Positions 17,603 to 26,981 are shown, counted from the first letter of the stretch. The stretch: DNA of 64,000 nucleotides from Lewinella sp. LCG006 (GCF_040784935.1 NZ_CP160680.1:2285501-2349500), one strand, 5' to 3'. Program-made: numbers and translations. The notes: generated by a model not told the origin, from the letters alone.

Positions 17603-19150
17603 TTAGTTCTCCGAAACGCCCAAAATAGCACCTAGCTTCACCCTCACATTTTGGTTGCCCAGAATCTGTACCGATTGTTGTCCATCCGTGGTAGTGAAGA
17701 AAGTGGCTACTACCTCTAATTTTGCGGCATTCTTGATACGCGCAAACCGAGCGGGAGGAAAATCACTGTAAGTAACGGTTTCCTGTATACCCGTTGGGCG
17801 ACCATTTGGCCCCACAGGAGCCCCGGCAATGACACGCGTAGATTCGGCATACAAAGAATCCAGAATACCCCCATTGGCATCAAGAAAGTAACCTTGAATA
17901 CCAATGGCTACAGGCATCTCATTTTCAGTGACCAGCTTAAATTCCGCATAATCAACTTTGTCGAAATCTCCCAGGTTTAAATCGAAGGTGTCGCGGACGC
18001 CAAAATCTACCGCAGAGCCGTAGAGTGGTAGATCTACATCGACCCTTACTTCGTAAAAGGAGCTGTCGGTGACAAAGCCGCGGATCTCGGTATTTCCATC
18101 GGGGTTGGTAGCAGCATCCACATCATAGACAATAGCGATTGGGCCCGCACCGAGTACTTCTCTGATATTGGAATTATCCCGGTTGAAGACAAAGTCCGTA
18201 GATTTTGTCTGCCCTACTTCGCTAAGGGTAGGAAAGGGAAAATCGATACCTTCTTCGATATAGATACTTTCGAGTGGCAGTGTATCACCATCTACCGTAA
18301 TGATATCAAACTGTTCGATCACCGAGCGGGTAGGTATCCCAAAAGAATTGGCAAAATTGAAAGTGATGACCGGATCTTCGAAGTAGACATCTCCCCGAAT
18401 CCAGTTGTCGAAGAAATCAATATCAATGCGGTCTACACCACTGGAATGCTGAATTTGCCCCAGATAGCCTTCCGCGTAGCTGAACGCCAATCCCAGAATG
18501 AGGATAGAATTATTGGAAGAAGGAGCGATCTCCATCCCATCCGAATCCACGGCCATGTATTCTACGAAAATGGAATCGTTCTGGGGAGTAATCACGTAGT
18601 TTTCCAGATTGATGGGGGACAACGCGTTGTTCAAGGAAGGGCAGTCTCCAGTTCCGCTATAAGCGGCAATCGTACGGGTAATGGTCAATGGCACCCCATT
18701 CCGCATTACCGTAGGAAAGGTCATGGTAGCAGTGATGGGTTTGTCGTGACAATTTTCAAACTGCCAAAACATCTGTCCTTCTTTCAACTCCATCCGGTCA
18801 ATGACCAAACCATCAGGGCCGGAAAAAGGCAGTGCCTGAACATTGTCCTGAATGACTATCCCTCCGACGCCGGCCAGGGTAGCATTGATTGCTTCAAAAA
18901 CATCATCCGCATTTTCGGTGAGCACGCTTCCGCTGTACTGCAAACGTAGCAAGCCATCAGGTAGCACAGTAAGTACCGAATTTTCCTCAAAATTTTCCAG
19001 CAAATCATTCATGGAAAAGCTGGTATTGAGTAAAGGTACCGCGTAGGCTGCATCATAGTTTGAACGTTCCACATCTTCTAAATCCGCAAATTGACTACAT
19101 CCTAAAAGGAAGCATAGCGGCAAGACCATAAAATGGCTCCATTTTTTCAT
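17603..19150 (-). CDS. Large outer-membrane lipoprotein of unknown function
   Basis: 515 residues from the ATG at 19150. Lipoprotein signal MKKWSHFMVLPLCFLLGC with lipidated Cys in LLGC. The mature part is rich in beta-type sequence with repeated D-x-D-x stretches (VRVDVDLPLYG, FDLNLGDFDKVDYAEFKLV) and no catalytic motif I recognise. It is the first gene of a pair with the DUF5723 barrel. In related genomes such pairs are typical of secreted or surface assembly machinery, but a role here would be guesswork. Confidence 0.75.
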   Translation of the reverse strand: MKKWSHFMVLPLCFLLGCSQFADLEDVERSNYDAAYAVPLLNTSFSMNDLLENFEENSVLTVLPDGLLRLQYSGSVLTENADDVFEAINATLAGVGGIVIQDNVQALPFSGPDGLVIDRMELKEGQMFWQFENCHDKPITATMTFPTVMRNGVPLTITRTIAAYSGTGDCPSLNNALSPINLENYVITPQNDSIFVEYMAVDSDGMEIAPSSNNSILILGLAFSYAEGYLGQIQHSSGVDRIDIDFFDNWIRGDVYFEDPVITFNFANSFGIPTRSVIEQFDIITVDGDTLPLESIYIEEGIDFPFPTLSEVGQTKSTDFVFNRDNSNIREVLGAGPIAIVYDVDAATNPDGNTEIRGFVTDSSFYEVRVDVDLPLYGSAVDFGVRDTFDLNLGDFDKVDYAEFKLVTENEMPVAIGIQGYFLDANGGILDSLYAESTRVIAGAPVGPNGRPTGIQETVTYSDFPPARFARIKNAAKLEVVATFFTTTDGQQSVQILGNQNVRVKLGAILGVSEN

Positions 19151-19444
19151 AACACTCGTAGACATTTAGGCTTACGTCAATGGCTGGCTGTGACAGATTG
19201 CGTAAGAAGGTACTAAAATAAAGCAGGGAGGCTTTAATATCTGTGGGGAAGTGGGTAGACGTTGCTCAGAATCAACAGCATGAGATAAAACCTGTATCCC
19301 TTTGTTATTCTAACGCCAAAGGTAAAGCAAATGCTGCAAGGCTACTCATTCTGCCCTCGAAAAACGCAGCCCGGAAGACAAAAATTATCCCAGGCTTAAT
19401 ATTTACTGTCAACTGCTTATCTTGAGCTTATCTAAAAACAAGTC

Positions 19445-20635
19445 ATGGACGTTTTGCCAAATGCACCCCTTCCTTTGATCAATGCCGCCAAAAAGTACAT
19501 CTCTGCACTGAGCATGCAACATCAGGATGCGCAGGCACTGCTTTATGATGATCAATTGGCTTTTTTCCTGGAAAACCTGGTCTTTCAGTTCGGCACGATC
19601 GAACAGGCCACTCCTGAAATTATAGCAACCGCACAATTGGCGGCCTTGTTTTATCCGCTAGGGTATCAGCTGGATCGTAAAAACCCTTCCAGCGCAGCAC
19701 AAAAAAGTTGTCAAAGTTTTTTACAACAGCAAGGAAAAGAAAACCTGTACCCTGCTGTAGAACACTGCCTGCGCGCCAATTACCAGCAATCGCCTGATGA
19801 TACAGCTAGCTGGCTGCTGGCAGATGCCTTGATTGGTATCTATTGCAATGATGAGGTGCACCACTGGGCAGATTTACGAGCCCTTGAGCAAGAGCTACGT
19901 GGTGGGCAGGAACAGCCCTTGGAGCAGGCGGAACTAAAACTGCAAGAACTCCTGACGCTGCGTTACCATACCCGTGCAGGAAAAAATCACTGGCAAAAAC
20001 GTATCGGTCAGCAAATTCTGATTCAGAAAAAACGTCTCGAAAAACTAAGGAAAACCCAACTGTTGGAACCTTCGCCAGCAGAGGACGCCCCCTTTAGTCA
20101 GCTCGAAACTAGCTTGCCGATTAGAGGGACGCAGAGCTACTTCCGGGTGGTTTATCGAAATCATATTAACCTTAGCGCAATTGCTGATAATAAGGCAAAT
20201 ATTATGATCAGCGTCAACTCGATACTGATCAGTGTACTGATTACTTTTTTATCCTACCGAAATATTGCGGAGACCCAACCCATGATTCTACTGCCCGTGG
20301 TCATTTTTTTGGTGACGGGCCTGGCTTCGCTTATTTTCGCTGTACTTTCTGCCCGCCCAAAGGTGACGCAACTCCCTGCTACACCAGAAAAATCGCCTTC
20401 TGGCCTGGCTTTCTTTGGCAATTTTGTGAGATTACCGCTGGGCGAATTCCAGACGGCTATGGATAAAACATTACAAAGCAGTACATTGCTTTACAATAGC
20501 ATGGTGGAAGATTTATATCACTTGGGAAAAGTATTGGACAAAAAATACCGTTATCTATCGATCTCCTACAATATTTTTATGGTAGGGCTCATCGTTACCG
20601 TAGTCTTGTTCCTTTTTACCTTACTTATACCTTAG
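19445..20635 (+). CDS. Pycsar-effector-like membrane protein with degenerate HD domain
   Basis: 396 residues. The C-terminal half (about 225-396) matches the Pycsar effector TM domain (PF18967 type): YRNHINLSAIADNKANIMIS, two membrane segments (ISVLITFL, VVIFLVTGLASLIFAVLS), the stretch FFGNF, Y..M..DLY.LGKVL..KY..L, and a last membrane segment ending in FLFTLLIP. The N-terminal half lies where related Bacteroidota proteins carry an HD phosphohydrolase domain, but the expected FHD and DAD-type residues read FYP (AALFYPLGY) and ADAL, so the metal site looks lost. In Pycsar systems the effector responds to cCMP/cUMP and damages the membrane; no cyclase gene is adjacent. Confidence 0.75.
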   Translation: MDVLPNAPLPLINAAKKYISALSMQHQDAQALLYDDQLAFFLENLVFQFGTIEQATPEIIATAQLAALFYPLGYQLDRKNPSSAAQKSCQSFLQQQGKENLYPAVEHCLRANYQQSPDDTASWLLADALIGIYCNDEVHHWADLRALEQELRGGQEQPLEQAELKLQELLTLRYHTRAGKNHWQKRIGQQILIQKKRLEKLRKTQLLEPSPAEDAPFSQLETSLPIRGTQSYFRVVYRNHINLSAIADNKANIMISVNSILISVLITFLSYRNIAETQPMILLPVVIFLVTGLASLIFAVLSARPKVTQLPATPEKSPSGLAFFGNFVRLPLGEFQTAMDKTLQSSTLLYNSMVEDLYHLGKVLDKKYRYLSISYNIFMVGLIVTVVLFLFTLLIP

Positions 20636-20659
20636 GCCTCGTCTCCCATATTTGTAACT

Positions 20660-21730
20660 ATGCAAGATCAAACGATTGATATACGTTCCGGCGAAGAACT
20701 TAATGTGGATAAGCTCACCGCTTACCTAAAAGAGCATATTCCCGGGTTCACGACCATTTCTGAAGTCCGGCAATTTCCGGGTGGGTTTTCTAACCTGACC
20801 TACCTTCTGCGCACGAATCTGGGGGCCTGGGTGCTGCGCCGACCACCACGTGGGGCAAAGATAAAATCGGCACATGATATGGCTCGCGAATTTCGGGTAT
20901 TGGAAAAATTGCGGCGTATTTACGGTCGCATTCCTGCCCCCATCCATTTGTGCGAAGACCATGATTTACTAGGCTATACTTTTTACGTCATGGAAAGGGT
21001 CGACGGGATCATTCTTCGCAACAAACCACCCCAGGGTCTTGATCTTTCCCCACCACGGATGCGGGTAATTTCGGAAGCAACCATTGACAACCTTGCGCTA
21101 CTGCACCAAATCAATATTGACAGCACGGGTTTATCCGAATTAGGAAAACCGGAAGGCTATGTAGGACGTCAGATAAGTGGTTGGACAAAACGTTACGAGC
21201 ATGCACAAACAGATGACATTGCGGTAATGGAAGAACTTGCAGCATGGATGGTTAACAACCAGCCTGAAGACGGTTATCCTGGCTTAATCCACAATGACTA
21301 CAAATACGACAATCTGGTCCTGGACGCATCCGAACCAGCACGTATTTTGGCAGTATTGGATTGGGAAATGGCTACAGTAGGAGATACCCGCATGGATTTA
21401 GGCACCAGTCTGGCCTATTGGAGTGAGGCATCAGAAGCTAAAGTAATGCAGATGGCCGCTGGCAACCTGACTTGGTTACCGGGCAATTTGACGCGCACAG
21501 AGGTGGTTGAAAGATACCAACATACGACCGGACACCAACTCGAAAACATCCTCTTTTACTTTGTTTATGGTGCTTTCAAAATTGGCGTTATTGTACAACA
21601 AATTTACGCTCGCTGGAAACAAGGACATAGCAAGGATCCCCGTTTTAGTGAACTTATTCAAGCTGTGCACTATTTTGGTAATTTAGCCAGGCTCGCCATT
21701 GAAAAAGATCGCATAAGCAGATTACTTTAG
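20660..21730 (+). CDS. APH/ACAD10-type phosphotransferase family protein
   Basis: 356 residues with a kinase-like fold: FPGGFSNLTYLL glycine loop, LRRPPRG carrying the ATP-facing region, catalytic loop HNDYKYDNLV and metal-binding LDWEMATVGD. This subgroup resembles the APH domain of ACAD10/11, which phosphorylates hydroxy-acyl-CoA in other organisms; the substrate here is unknown and antibiotic resistance should not be inferred. It begins 24 bp after the Pycsar-like gene and may be co-transcribed with it. Confidence 0.85.
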   Translation: MQDQTIDIRSGEELNVDKLTAYLKEHIPGFTTISEVRQFPGGFSNLTYLLRTNLGAWVLRRPPRGAKIKSAHDMAREFRVLEKLRRIYGRIPAPIHLCEDHDLLGYTFYVMERVDGIILRNKPPQGLDLSPPRMRVISEATIDNLALLHQINIDSTGLSELGKPEGYVGRQISGWTKRYEHAQTDDIAVMEELAAWMVNNQPEDGYPGLIHNDYKYDNLVLDASEPARILAVLDWEMATVGDTRMDLGTSLAYWSEASEAKVMQMAAGNLTWLPGNLTRTEVVERYQHTTGHQLENILFYFVYGAFKIGVIVQQIYARWKQGHSKDPRFSELIQAVHYFGNLARLAIEKDRISRLL

Positions 21731-21845
21731 TAGAGACCGTTAAAAAAAGACTAAGAATTCATCCACAACAAAATAGTTGGAATAACCATTAGCGTTAATA
21801 TGCTGGTTATACTCCCGGCCTTATTATTTCCAAAAACCTACTGTA

Positions 21846-23285
21846 ATGCTCAATCGATTATATACCCTTACCTTCTTTCCTTTGCTGCTTTTGTTTTTAG
21901 CTCCTGCTGTGAACCTTAAAGCGCAGCAGAGCGAAACCCAGCTCAACTATATCAACCGCTTCAAGGATATTGCCGTGCAAGAAATGGAGCGCACGGGCAT
22001 TCCCGCCAGTATCAAATTGGCACAGGGGCTTTTGGAATCTAATGCCGGGCAAAGCGTTTTGGCCAGACGTGCCAACAATCACTTCGGTATCAAATGTGGT
22101 AGTGATTGGCAAGGCGATAGTTTTTACCGGGAAGATGATGACTATGATGCCAATGGCCAGCTTATCAAAAGCTGTTTCCGTTCTTATAAGAATAGCGATG
22201 CTTCCTTTATTGCGCATTCAGAATTTCTGCGTGATCCCCGCAAAGCGTTTCGCTACGGGTTTCTCTTCCGTCTTGATCCAATGGATTACCGCAACTGGGC
22301 CTACGGGCTCAAGCAGGCGGGTTATGCCACTAACCCTGCTTATCCAGAAAGCTTGATCTCTCTGATCGAGCGCTATCAACTTTTTCTCTATGACAATGCT
22401 ACAGCGGTAGATATCGATACGCCTTCCGATATTGTCGCCAGCGGCATTCTCGACAACAACGATGTTCGCTATGTCGTGGTTACGAAAGGAGAAAGTCTGG
22501 AAGATATTGCCAAGAGAGTGGATGTAAGCGTGCGGAATTTGATCAGTTACAACGAAAAAATCACCAGCAGCCAACAAGAAATAGCGGAAGGTGAACGCGT
22601 TTATTTGCAACCCAAAAGAAATGGCTATCGCGGCAAAGAAAAATACCACACCGTCGCTACTGGAGAGACGATGTTTAATATTTCTCAGGAGTACGCGGTA
22701 AAATTGAACAAGCTCTATAAGCGCAACCGTATGTCTCAAGGGGAGGAGCCACGCGTGAACGAAAAAATAAAGCTTCGGGGTTGCAAAGTAAAAGATGCCC
22801 CTAAATTGCGTTCTGAAGAGGACGAATTTTTGAATCCGGAGTCATCAGCCCCTCTCTTGCCCAATGGAGAGCTGGACATGGAGGAGCCAGATGAAGACAC
22901 CAGCCAACCAAGCACTCCTACGCGCCCGGTCACTCCACCTCCGGTCATTGTACAGCCAGAAGCACCGAATAATGGTGGCAACCGGCCTGATGTTCCAATT
23001 ATTATCGTGGACCCCAACCGGCCGCCAGCTCCTGCACCACAGCCCACAAAACCTACTACTACTCAACCACCCGTGGTAAGTCCAACCCCTACCAACCCAA
23101 GCCCTGCACCAACGACCAATCCCACCAATAACCCGAATGGTACCCCTGTTTACCACACTGTGGTTGCCGGTGAAACACTGTACGGCATTTCACGCAGATA
23201 CAATATCACCGTAGACCAGTTGAAAAGCTTGAATGGACTGACAGAAAACACAATTCAAGCCGGAATGCAGCTTCGCGTCAAGTAA
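21846..23285 (+). CDS. Secreted glucosaminidase with three LysM domains
   Basis: 479 residues; signal peptide ends near LKAQQ. Residues ~30-180 are a GH73 N-acetylglucosaminidase (FKDIAVQEMERTGIPASIKLAQ, catalytic Glu in GLLESNAGQS, NHFGIKCGSDW). LysM repeats follow at about 212-255, 265-300 and 432-479 (YVVVTKGESLEDIAKR; YHTVATGETMFNIS; YHTVVAGETLYGIS), the last two separated by a ~110-residue Pro/Thr-rich linker. Cuts peptidoglycan during growth or division. Hairpin with promoter follows at 23297. Confidence 0.92.
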   Translation: MLNRLYTLTFFPLLLLFLAPAVNLKAQQSETQLNYINRFKDIAVQEMERTGIPASIKLAQGLLESNAGQSVLARRANNHFGIKCGSDWQGDSFYREDDDYDANGQLIKSCFRSYKNSDASFIAHSEFLRDPRKAFRYGFLFRLDPMDYRNWAYGLKQAGYATNPAYPESLISLIERYQLFLYDNATAVDIDTPSDIVASGILDNNDVRYVVVTKGESLEDIAKRVDVSVRNLISYNEKITSSQQEIAEGERVYLQPKRNGYRGKEKYHTVATGETMFNISQEYAVKLNKLYKRNRMSQGEEPRVNEKIKLRGCKVKDAPKLRSEEDEFLNPESSAPLLPNGELDMEEPDEDTSQPSTPTRPVTPPPVIVQPEAPNNGGNRPDVPIIIVDPNRPPAPAPQPTKPTTTQPPVVSPTPTNPSPAPTTNPTNNPNGTPVYHTVVAGETLYGISRRYNITVDQLKSLNGLTENTIQAGMQLRVK

Positions 23286-23296
23286 AATTGGAGAAC

Positions 23297-23338
23297 CGTA
23301 AGGGATAGCTTATGTTTGTACCCGGACTATCCCTTACG
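23297..23338. promoter_or_regulatory. Hairpin enclosing a -7 promoter box
   Basis: CGTAAGGGATAG (23297-23308) and CTATCCCTTACG (23327-23338) are perfect inverted repeats of 12 bp. The loop contains TATGTTTG (23311-23318), an exact TAnnTTTG box. The right arm ends 3 bp before the ATG of the next gene. It could be an operator, or a terminator-like end for the upstream gene. Confidence 0.5.
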
Positions 23339-23341
23339 ACT

Positions 23342-24100
23342 ATGTATATCAGACTACTGCTACTCCTGGGTTCCTTCTTACTGAGCTATCAAAGCTGGGC
23401 CCAAGGTACCTTTTATGGCCTCAAAGGAGGCCTGACCATTGCTAATCAACAATGGAATACTTTTGAGCGCGACCCACTGGTGGCCTACCACGCCATCTTA
23501 TCGGCTGAAAGTGCGCCTGCTGATGAAAATTTTTCCCTATTTGCTCAATTGGGTTACCATTTGAAAGGTAGTGCTATTCGGCAATCCCTTTTCGGGAATC
23601 CCTTCAATGCTAGCTTTGTTTCTTTCCCTACGCAACGGTTTGAATTTCACAACCTGAGCTTATCCATTGGTGCTAAACAAGTAATTACCCAAGCAGGCAA
23701 CAGTAATGTTTATTACTTATTCGGCATTCGAGGTGATTATACTCTTTCGACCAACCTTGATGAATACGAGCGGTTCTCAGAACTCAATCAAATTCCTCAG
23801 GGGATTTATCCTTTAAACGTTTACTTTTCAGAGAATCAGATTCTTGGTGTTCGCCGCTTCAACTATGGCTTCCTGGCGGGGGGTGGACTCAACTTTCCCT
23901 TCTCTGAATATGTTGAAGGAATATTAGAATTTACCGTTAACCCTGATTTTTCACTACAGTACCAGCAACCAAGTATTGACAATGTAAGGAACCCCATTAA
24001 CGGGCAAAACACGACCATACAAGAACGTAGAATTCGCAACCTTACTTTTGAACTAACAGTAGGTGCACGTTTCTTACGCAAGATAGAGTACATTGACTAA
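23342..24100 (+). CDS. Outer-membrane beta-barrel protein, PorT-like fold
   Basis: 252 residues from the ATG at 23342, chosen because it gives the signal peptide MYIRLLLLLGSFLLSYQSWAQ; the in-frame ATG at 23312 would sit inside the promoter hairpin. Alternating strands and aromatic turns (FYGLKGGLTIANQQW, LFAQLGYHLKG, LSIGAKQVI, YGFLAGGGLNFPF, LTFELTVGARFL) indicate an 8-10-stranded barrel of the outer-membrane protein beta-barrel superfamily. Function unknown. Followed by lptB 46 bp later. Confidence 0.75.
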   Translation: MYIRLLLLLGSFLLSYQSWAQGTFYGLKGGLTIANQQWNTFERDPLVAYHAILSAESAPADENFSLFAQLGYHLKGSAIRQSLFGNPFNASFVSFPTQRFEFHNLSLSIGAKQVITQAGNSNVYYLFGIRGDYTLSTNLDEYERFSELNQIPQGIYPLNVYFSENQILGVRRFNYGFLAGGGLNFPFSEYVEGILEFTVNPDFSLQYQQPSIDNVRNPINGQNTTIQERRIRNLTFELTVGARFLRKIEYID

Positions 24101-24146
24101 TAGACTTGTTATTCTATGTTCATAAAATGAATGATTCCGACCAGCC

Positions 24147-24902
24147 ATGATGATCCTACGCAGTGAAAATTTAGTAAAACTCTACGGCCGCCGAAAAGTC
24201 GTAAAGGAGGTCTCTCTAGAAGTACATCAAGGAGAGATCGTGGGGCTACTCGGGCCTAATGGCGCTGGTAAAACCACCACTTTCTACATGACGGTAGGTT
24301 TCATCCAGCCCAACGAGGGCAGTGTTTTCTTAAACGATGAAAACATCACGGATCTTCCTATGTATCAGCGTGCTCGCCGTGGTATTGGATATTTGCCCCA
24401 AGAGCCATCCGTTTTTCGTAAACTATCAGTAGAAGATAACATCAAGGCCGTTTTAGAAATGACGGCCCTAAGCAAAGAAGAGCAAAGAGACAAACTAGAG
24501 TCTTTGATCGAAGAGTTCCGGTTGGAAACGGTTCGCAATTCCTTTGGCGACACCCTTTCCGGAGGAGAGCGGCGCCGTACAGAGATTGCCCGTGCCCTGG
24601 CGACCAACCCCAGCTTTATTCTTCTGGATGAGCCTTTTGCGGGAATCGATCCCATCGCCGTTGAAGACATTCAATACATTGTAGCCAAGCTAAAAACCAA
24701 GAACATTGGTATCTTGATTACCGATCACAATGTACAGGAAACACTGTCTATTACCGACCGTGCGTACTTGATGTTTGAAGGGAGCATTCTGAAAGCAGGG
24801 ACAGCCGAGGAACTGGCGGCAGACGAGATTGTTCGCAAAGTCTACCTCGGCAAGCATTTTGAACTTCGCCGAAAAGTTATTGACGTAAACGATCGCGAAT
24901 GA
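24147..24902 (+). CDS. lptB: LPS export ABC transporter ATPase LptB
   Basis: 251 residues; a second ATG at 24150 is equally possible. ABC ATPase with Walker [11 protein letters not shown]-loop [14 protein letters not shown], signature [15 protein letters not shown], Walker [14 protein letters not shown] and switch His in TDHNVQET. The GIDP and GGERRR variants fit LptB, which drives lipopolysaccharide transport to the outer membrane with LptF/LptG. Its stop overlaps the start of the next lipoprotein gene (ATGA), so they are translationally coupled. Confidence 0.93.
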   Translation: MMILRSENLVKLYGRRKVVKEVSLEVHQGEIVGLLGPNGAGKTTTFYMTVGFIQPNEGSVFLNDENITDLPMYQRARRGIGYLPQEPSVFRKLSVEDNIKAVLEMTALSKEEQRDKLESLIEEFRLETVRNSFGDTLSGGERRRTEIARALATNPSFILLDEPFAGIDPIAVEDIQYIVAKLKTKNIGILITDHNVQETLSITDRAYLMFEGSILKAGTAEELAADEIVRKVYLGKHFELRRKVIDVNDRE

Positions 24903-25168
24903 AAAAATTTTCTTTTCCCCTCATCGCTATTATCTTCTTCACCTTCACGGCTTGTGACAACCAAACACAAAATGTGAGCTTACGCCTTACGCCTACCGAA
25001 CGTAACCGGATTGACACCCTTTATACCAGCCAACTGGACAGTTTGCGGCCAATATGGGACAGCCTGTGCGAACTACGCTACCCAGAAATGGTAGCTTCAG
25101 CGGTAGACAGCATCGTCAAGCAACGCCTGGAAGAAGAAGAACGCTTACGCACCAGAATATCAAATTAA
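24899..25168 (+). CDS. Small lipoprotein translationally coupled to lptB
   Basis: 89 residues. Lipoprotein signal [19 protein letters not shown], then a short charged helical region with two LDSL/VDSI motifs ([20 protein letters not shown]). Starts inside the lptB stop (ATGA overlap). It shares its build with the next gene: lipobox, charged helix, xDSIxxxR. Function unknown; the coupling suggests a link to the envelope or LPS export. Confidence 0.75.
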   Translation: MKKFSFPLIAIIFFTFTACDNQTQNVSLRLTPTERNRIDTLYTSQLDSLRPIWDSLCELRYPEMVASAVDSIVKQRLEEEERLRTRISN

Positions 25169-25195
25169 AGACCAGCACGAAAACACGATTTAGGT

Positions 25196-25537
25196 ATGCG
25201 GCAATTACTCTTCTTTGCTACTTGGTTGTTTTTTCTGAGCTTTTTCACGACCTGTGAAAGTGCTACCCACGTAGATATTGATGCCGTCATAGCAGAGAAA
25301 GTACAGGAGCGCTTGACCGAATTTGAGAGCATTGTCAATCGGCGTTGTCGAGATCGCGCCCTGGAAGAAGCAGGCTTGATGGCCGACTCCATCATCATCG
25401 AAGAGGCTCGCCGTAAGAAAGACACCCTGGATCGTCCAATGAGACCTTTACGACCAGATCAACCAGAGCTGCTACAACTGAAAGACAGCCTGGAGTTGGC
25501 GCCTCTTTTTGATACGTCTACCCAAAAAAAACACTAA
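25196..25537 (+). CDS. Small lipoprotein, second of the pair behind lptB
   Basis: 113 residues with a signal MRQLLFFATWLFFLSFFTTC; Cys20 is the likely lipidation site. The mature part is helical and charged (VDIDAVIAEKVQERLTEFESIVNRRC, ADSIIIEEARRKKDTL) with a proline-rich tail. Probably a diverged relative of the preceding 89-residue protein. It ends converging on crcB, whose coding region overlaps its last codons by 4 bp. Confidence 0.7.
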   Translation: MRQLLFFATWLFFLSFFTTCESATHVDIDAVIAEKVQERLTEFESIVNRRCRDRALEEAGLMADSIIIEEARRKKDTLDRPMRPLRPDQPELLQLKDSLELAPLFDTSTQKKH

Positions 25538-25890
25538 TTGATCAGCCGCATCCCGAGCCAAATCGCTAATAGGCCGAACAATATACTTCCGAAGAGATAG
25601 CTTCCAGCAGCAAAATAATTGGCGTGCCGTAGCATTTGTACCAATTCGTTGGAAAAAGTAGAAAAGGTGGAAAAACCACCACAGAATCCGGTGACCAAAA
25701 GTAATCTCAATTCCGCGCTAAGCCCCTGTTTGCTAAACACCGCTACCAACATTCCCAGGATAATGCAGCTAAGGCCGTTTGCAACGAAGGTCCCCCAGGG
25801 ATAAACTTCTGCCCTGTTCAACCAGCTGGCCAGACCAAAACGGCACAAGCTCCCTAATCCTCCTCCGATAAAAACCCAGAAATAGGCCAT
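25534..25890 (-). CDS. crcB: Fluoride channel CrcB/Fluc
   Basis: 118 residues from the ATG at 25890; upstream in-frame starts would run into the preceding gene. Four membrane helices with family motifs GGGLGSLCRFGLASWL, NGLSCIILGML and the Phe-box helix GFCGGFSTFSTFSNE that lines the fluoride path. Exports fluoride as a dual-topology dimer. Last gene of a minus-strand set psuK-psuG-wecA-like-crcB, 22 bp behind the transferase. No fluoride riboswitch was recognised in that short gap. Confidence 0.93.
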   Translation of the reverse strand: MAYFWVFIGGGLGSLCRFGLASWLNRAEVYPWGTFVANGLSCIILGMLVAVFSKQGLSAELRLLLVTGFCGGFSTFSTFSNELVQMLRHANYFAAGSYLFGSILFGLLAIWLGMRLIN

Positions 25891-25912
25891 AGTTTGTTGG
25901 TTTGCTTGTTGG

Positions 25913-26971
25913 TTAGTTGGTGTTGCGATTGCGATGAGCTTGCCGATGAAAGTAAAAACTAAATACACTCACCAAGCCCAACTCCAGTAAAATCACCAGG
26001 TGAGTATTTAATTTGTCGTGGCAAAAAAGTACCAACGAGATAACAAACATACTCAAGCCTACCAGGATAGCCGTCGCTTCGGAATGCGATTTACCAGCAT
26101 CTATCAACAAATGATGAATATGGCGACGATCGGCCTTCAACGGAGGCTGCCCCCGTATGATTCTGGTAGAAAAAACCCTGATGGTATCAAACAATGGAAT
26201 CAGTAAAATCCCGATAGCGACTGCCGGTCCGCCCGTTAGCCGATAGGGGTTGCCTTTCATTAAACCTTCGTTTAAGTCGATAAACTTAATGGCTAAAAAA
26301 GCCGACATCAGGCCCAGCATTAGGGCACCAGTATCTCCCATAAAAATTTGAGCTGGAGAGTAGTTGTACTTTAAAAACGCTAATACCGCACCTACGACGG
26401 CAAAAGCTATCGCTGCCAAAACAGCAAAACCCGCCACAAAAAACCACACCCCAAAAGTGGTAAAAATCAAGACCGCCAGGCTGCCTGCCAGGCCGTTGAT
26501 CCCATCAATCAAATTGAAGGCATTCGTAATCACGAAAATGGTAAAAATGGATAAAATGATGACCAAGGCCTCGGGCAATGGCTGATGAAGCCCCATGAAA
26601 CCGTAAAGACTTTCTAAACGAACATCAGATTTGAGCACCAAAATAGAGGCCGCCATGATTTGGCTAATGATCTTTTTATTGGCAGAAACAGGCGAAATAT
26701 CATCCTTGGCACCAATGAGTAAAAGGATCAGCATCGCACAAAGTACATACTGTAAATGGTCTTCACCACCCAGTGGCGTCCAGTAAATGATTGAAAAAAT
26801 AGCACCAGAAAAAATAGCAATACCCCCGAGAGAAGGTGTACTCTCGTAATGCGAACTGCGCTCGCCTGGCACATCATACAATTGCTTATCCCGAGCGATA
26901 TGGATGATGGAGGGTATCGCGAAGTAAGTCAGTGCAAATGCTGTAAGAAAGCTGAACGCCAATAAGAGCAT
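25913..26971 (-). CDS. WecA/MraY-family polyprenyl-phosphate sugar-1-phosphate transferase
   Basis: 352 residues from the ATG at 26971; a start at 26998 would overlap psuG. About eleven membrane helices. Motifs: DVPGERSSHYESTPSLGGIAIF, the Mg-binding KDDISPVS, NAFNLIDGINGLAG, FMGDTGALMLG, and the His-rich DRRHIHHLLID that separates WecA-type enzymes. Likely loads GlcNAc-1-P or a related sugar onto undecaprenyl phosphate to start a surface glycan. It is 10 bp after psuG, although the pathways are not known to be connected. Confidence 0.9.
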   Translation of the reverse strand: MLLLAFSFLTAFALTYFAIPSIIHIARDKQLYDVPGERSSHYESTPSLGGIAIFSGAIFSIIYWTPLGGEDHLQYVLCAMLILLLIGAKDDISPVSANKKIISQIMAASILVLKSDVRLESLYGFMGLHQPLPEALVIILSIFTIFVITNAFNLIDGINGLAGSLAVLIFTTFGVWFFVAGFAVLAAIAFAVVGAVLAFLKYNYSPAQIFMGDTGALMLGLMSAFLAIKFIDLNEGLMKGNPYRLTGGPAVAIGILLIPLFDTIRVFSTRIIRGQPPLKADRRHIHHLLIDAGKSHSEATAILVGLSMFVISLVLFCHDKLNTHLVILLELGLVSVFSFYFHRQAHRNRNTN

Positions 26972-26981
26972 ACTTCCTAAT

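Noticed and set aside
19445-21730. A complete Pycsar defence operon
   Set aside because: Only an effector-like gene is present; the neighbour is an APH-type kinase, not a nucleotide cyclase.
20660-21730. Aminoglycoside resistance gene
   Set aside because: The protein fits the ACAD10/11-like APH subgroup of metabolic enzymes; nothing supports antibiotic modification.
25891-25912. Fluoride riboswitch before crcB
   Set aside because: Only 22 bp separate crcB from the upstream gene, too short for a crcB aptamer.
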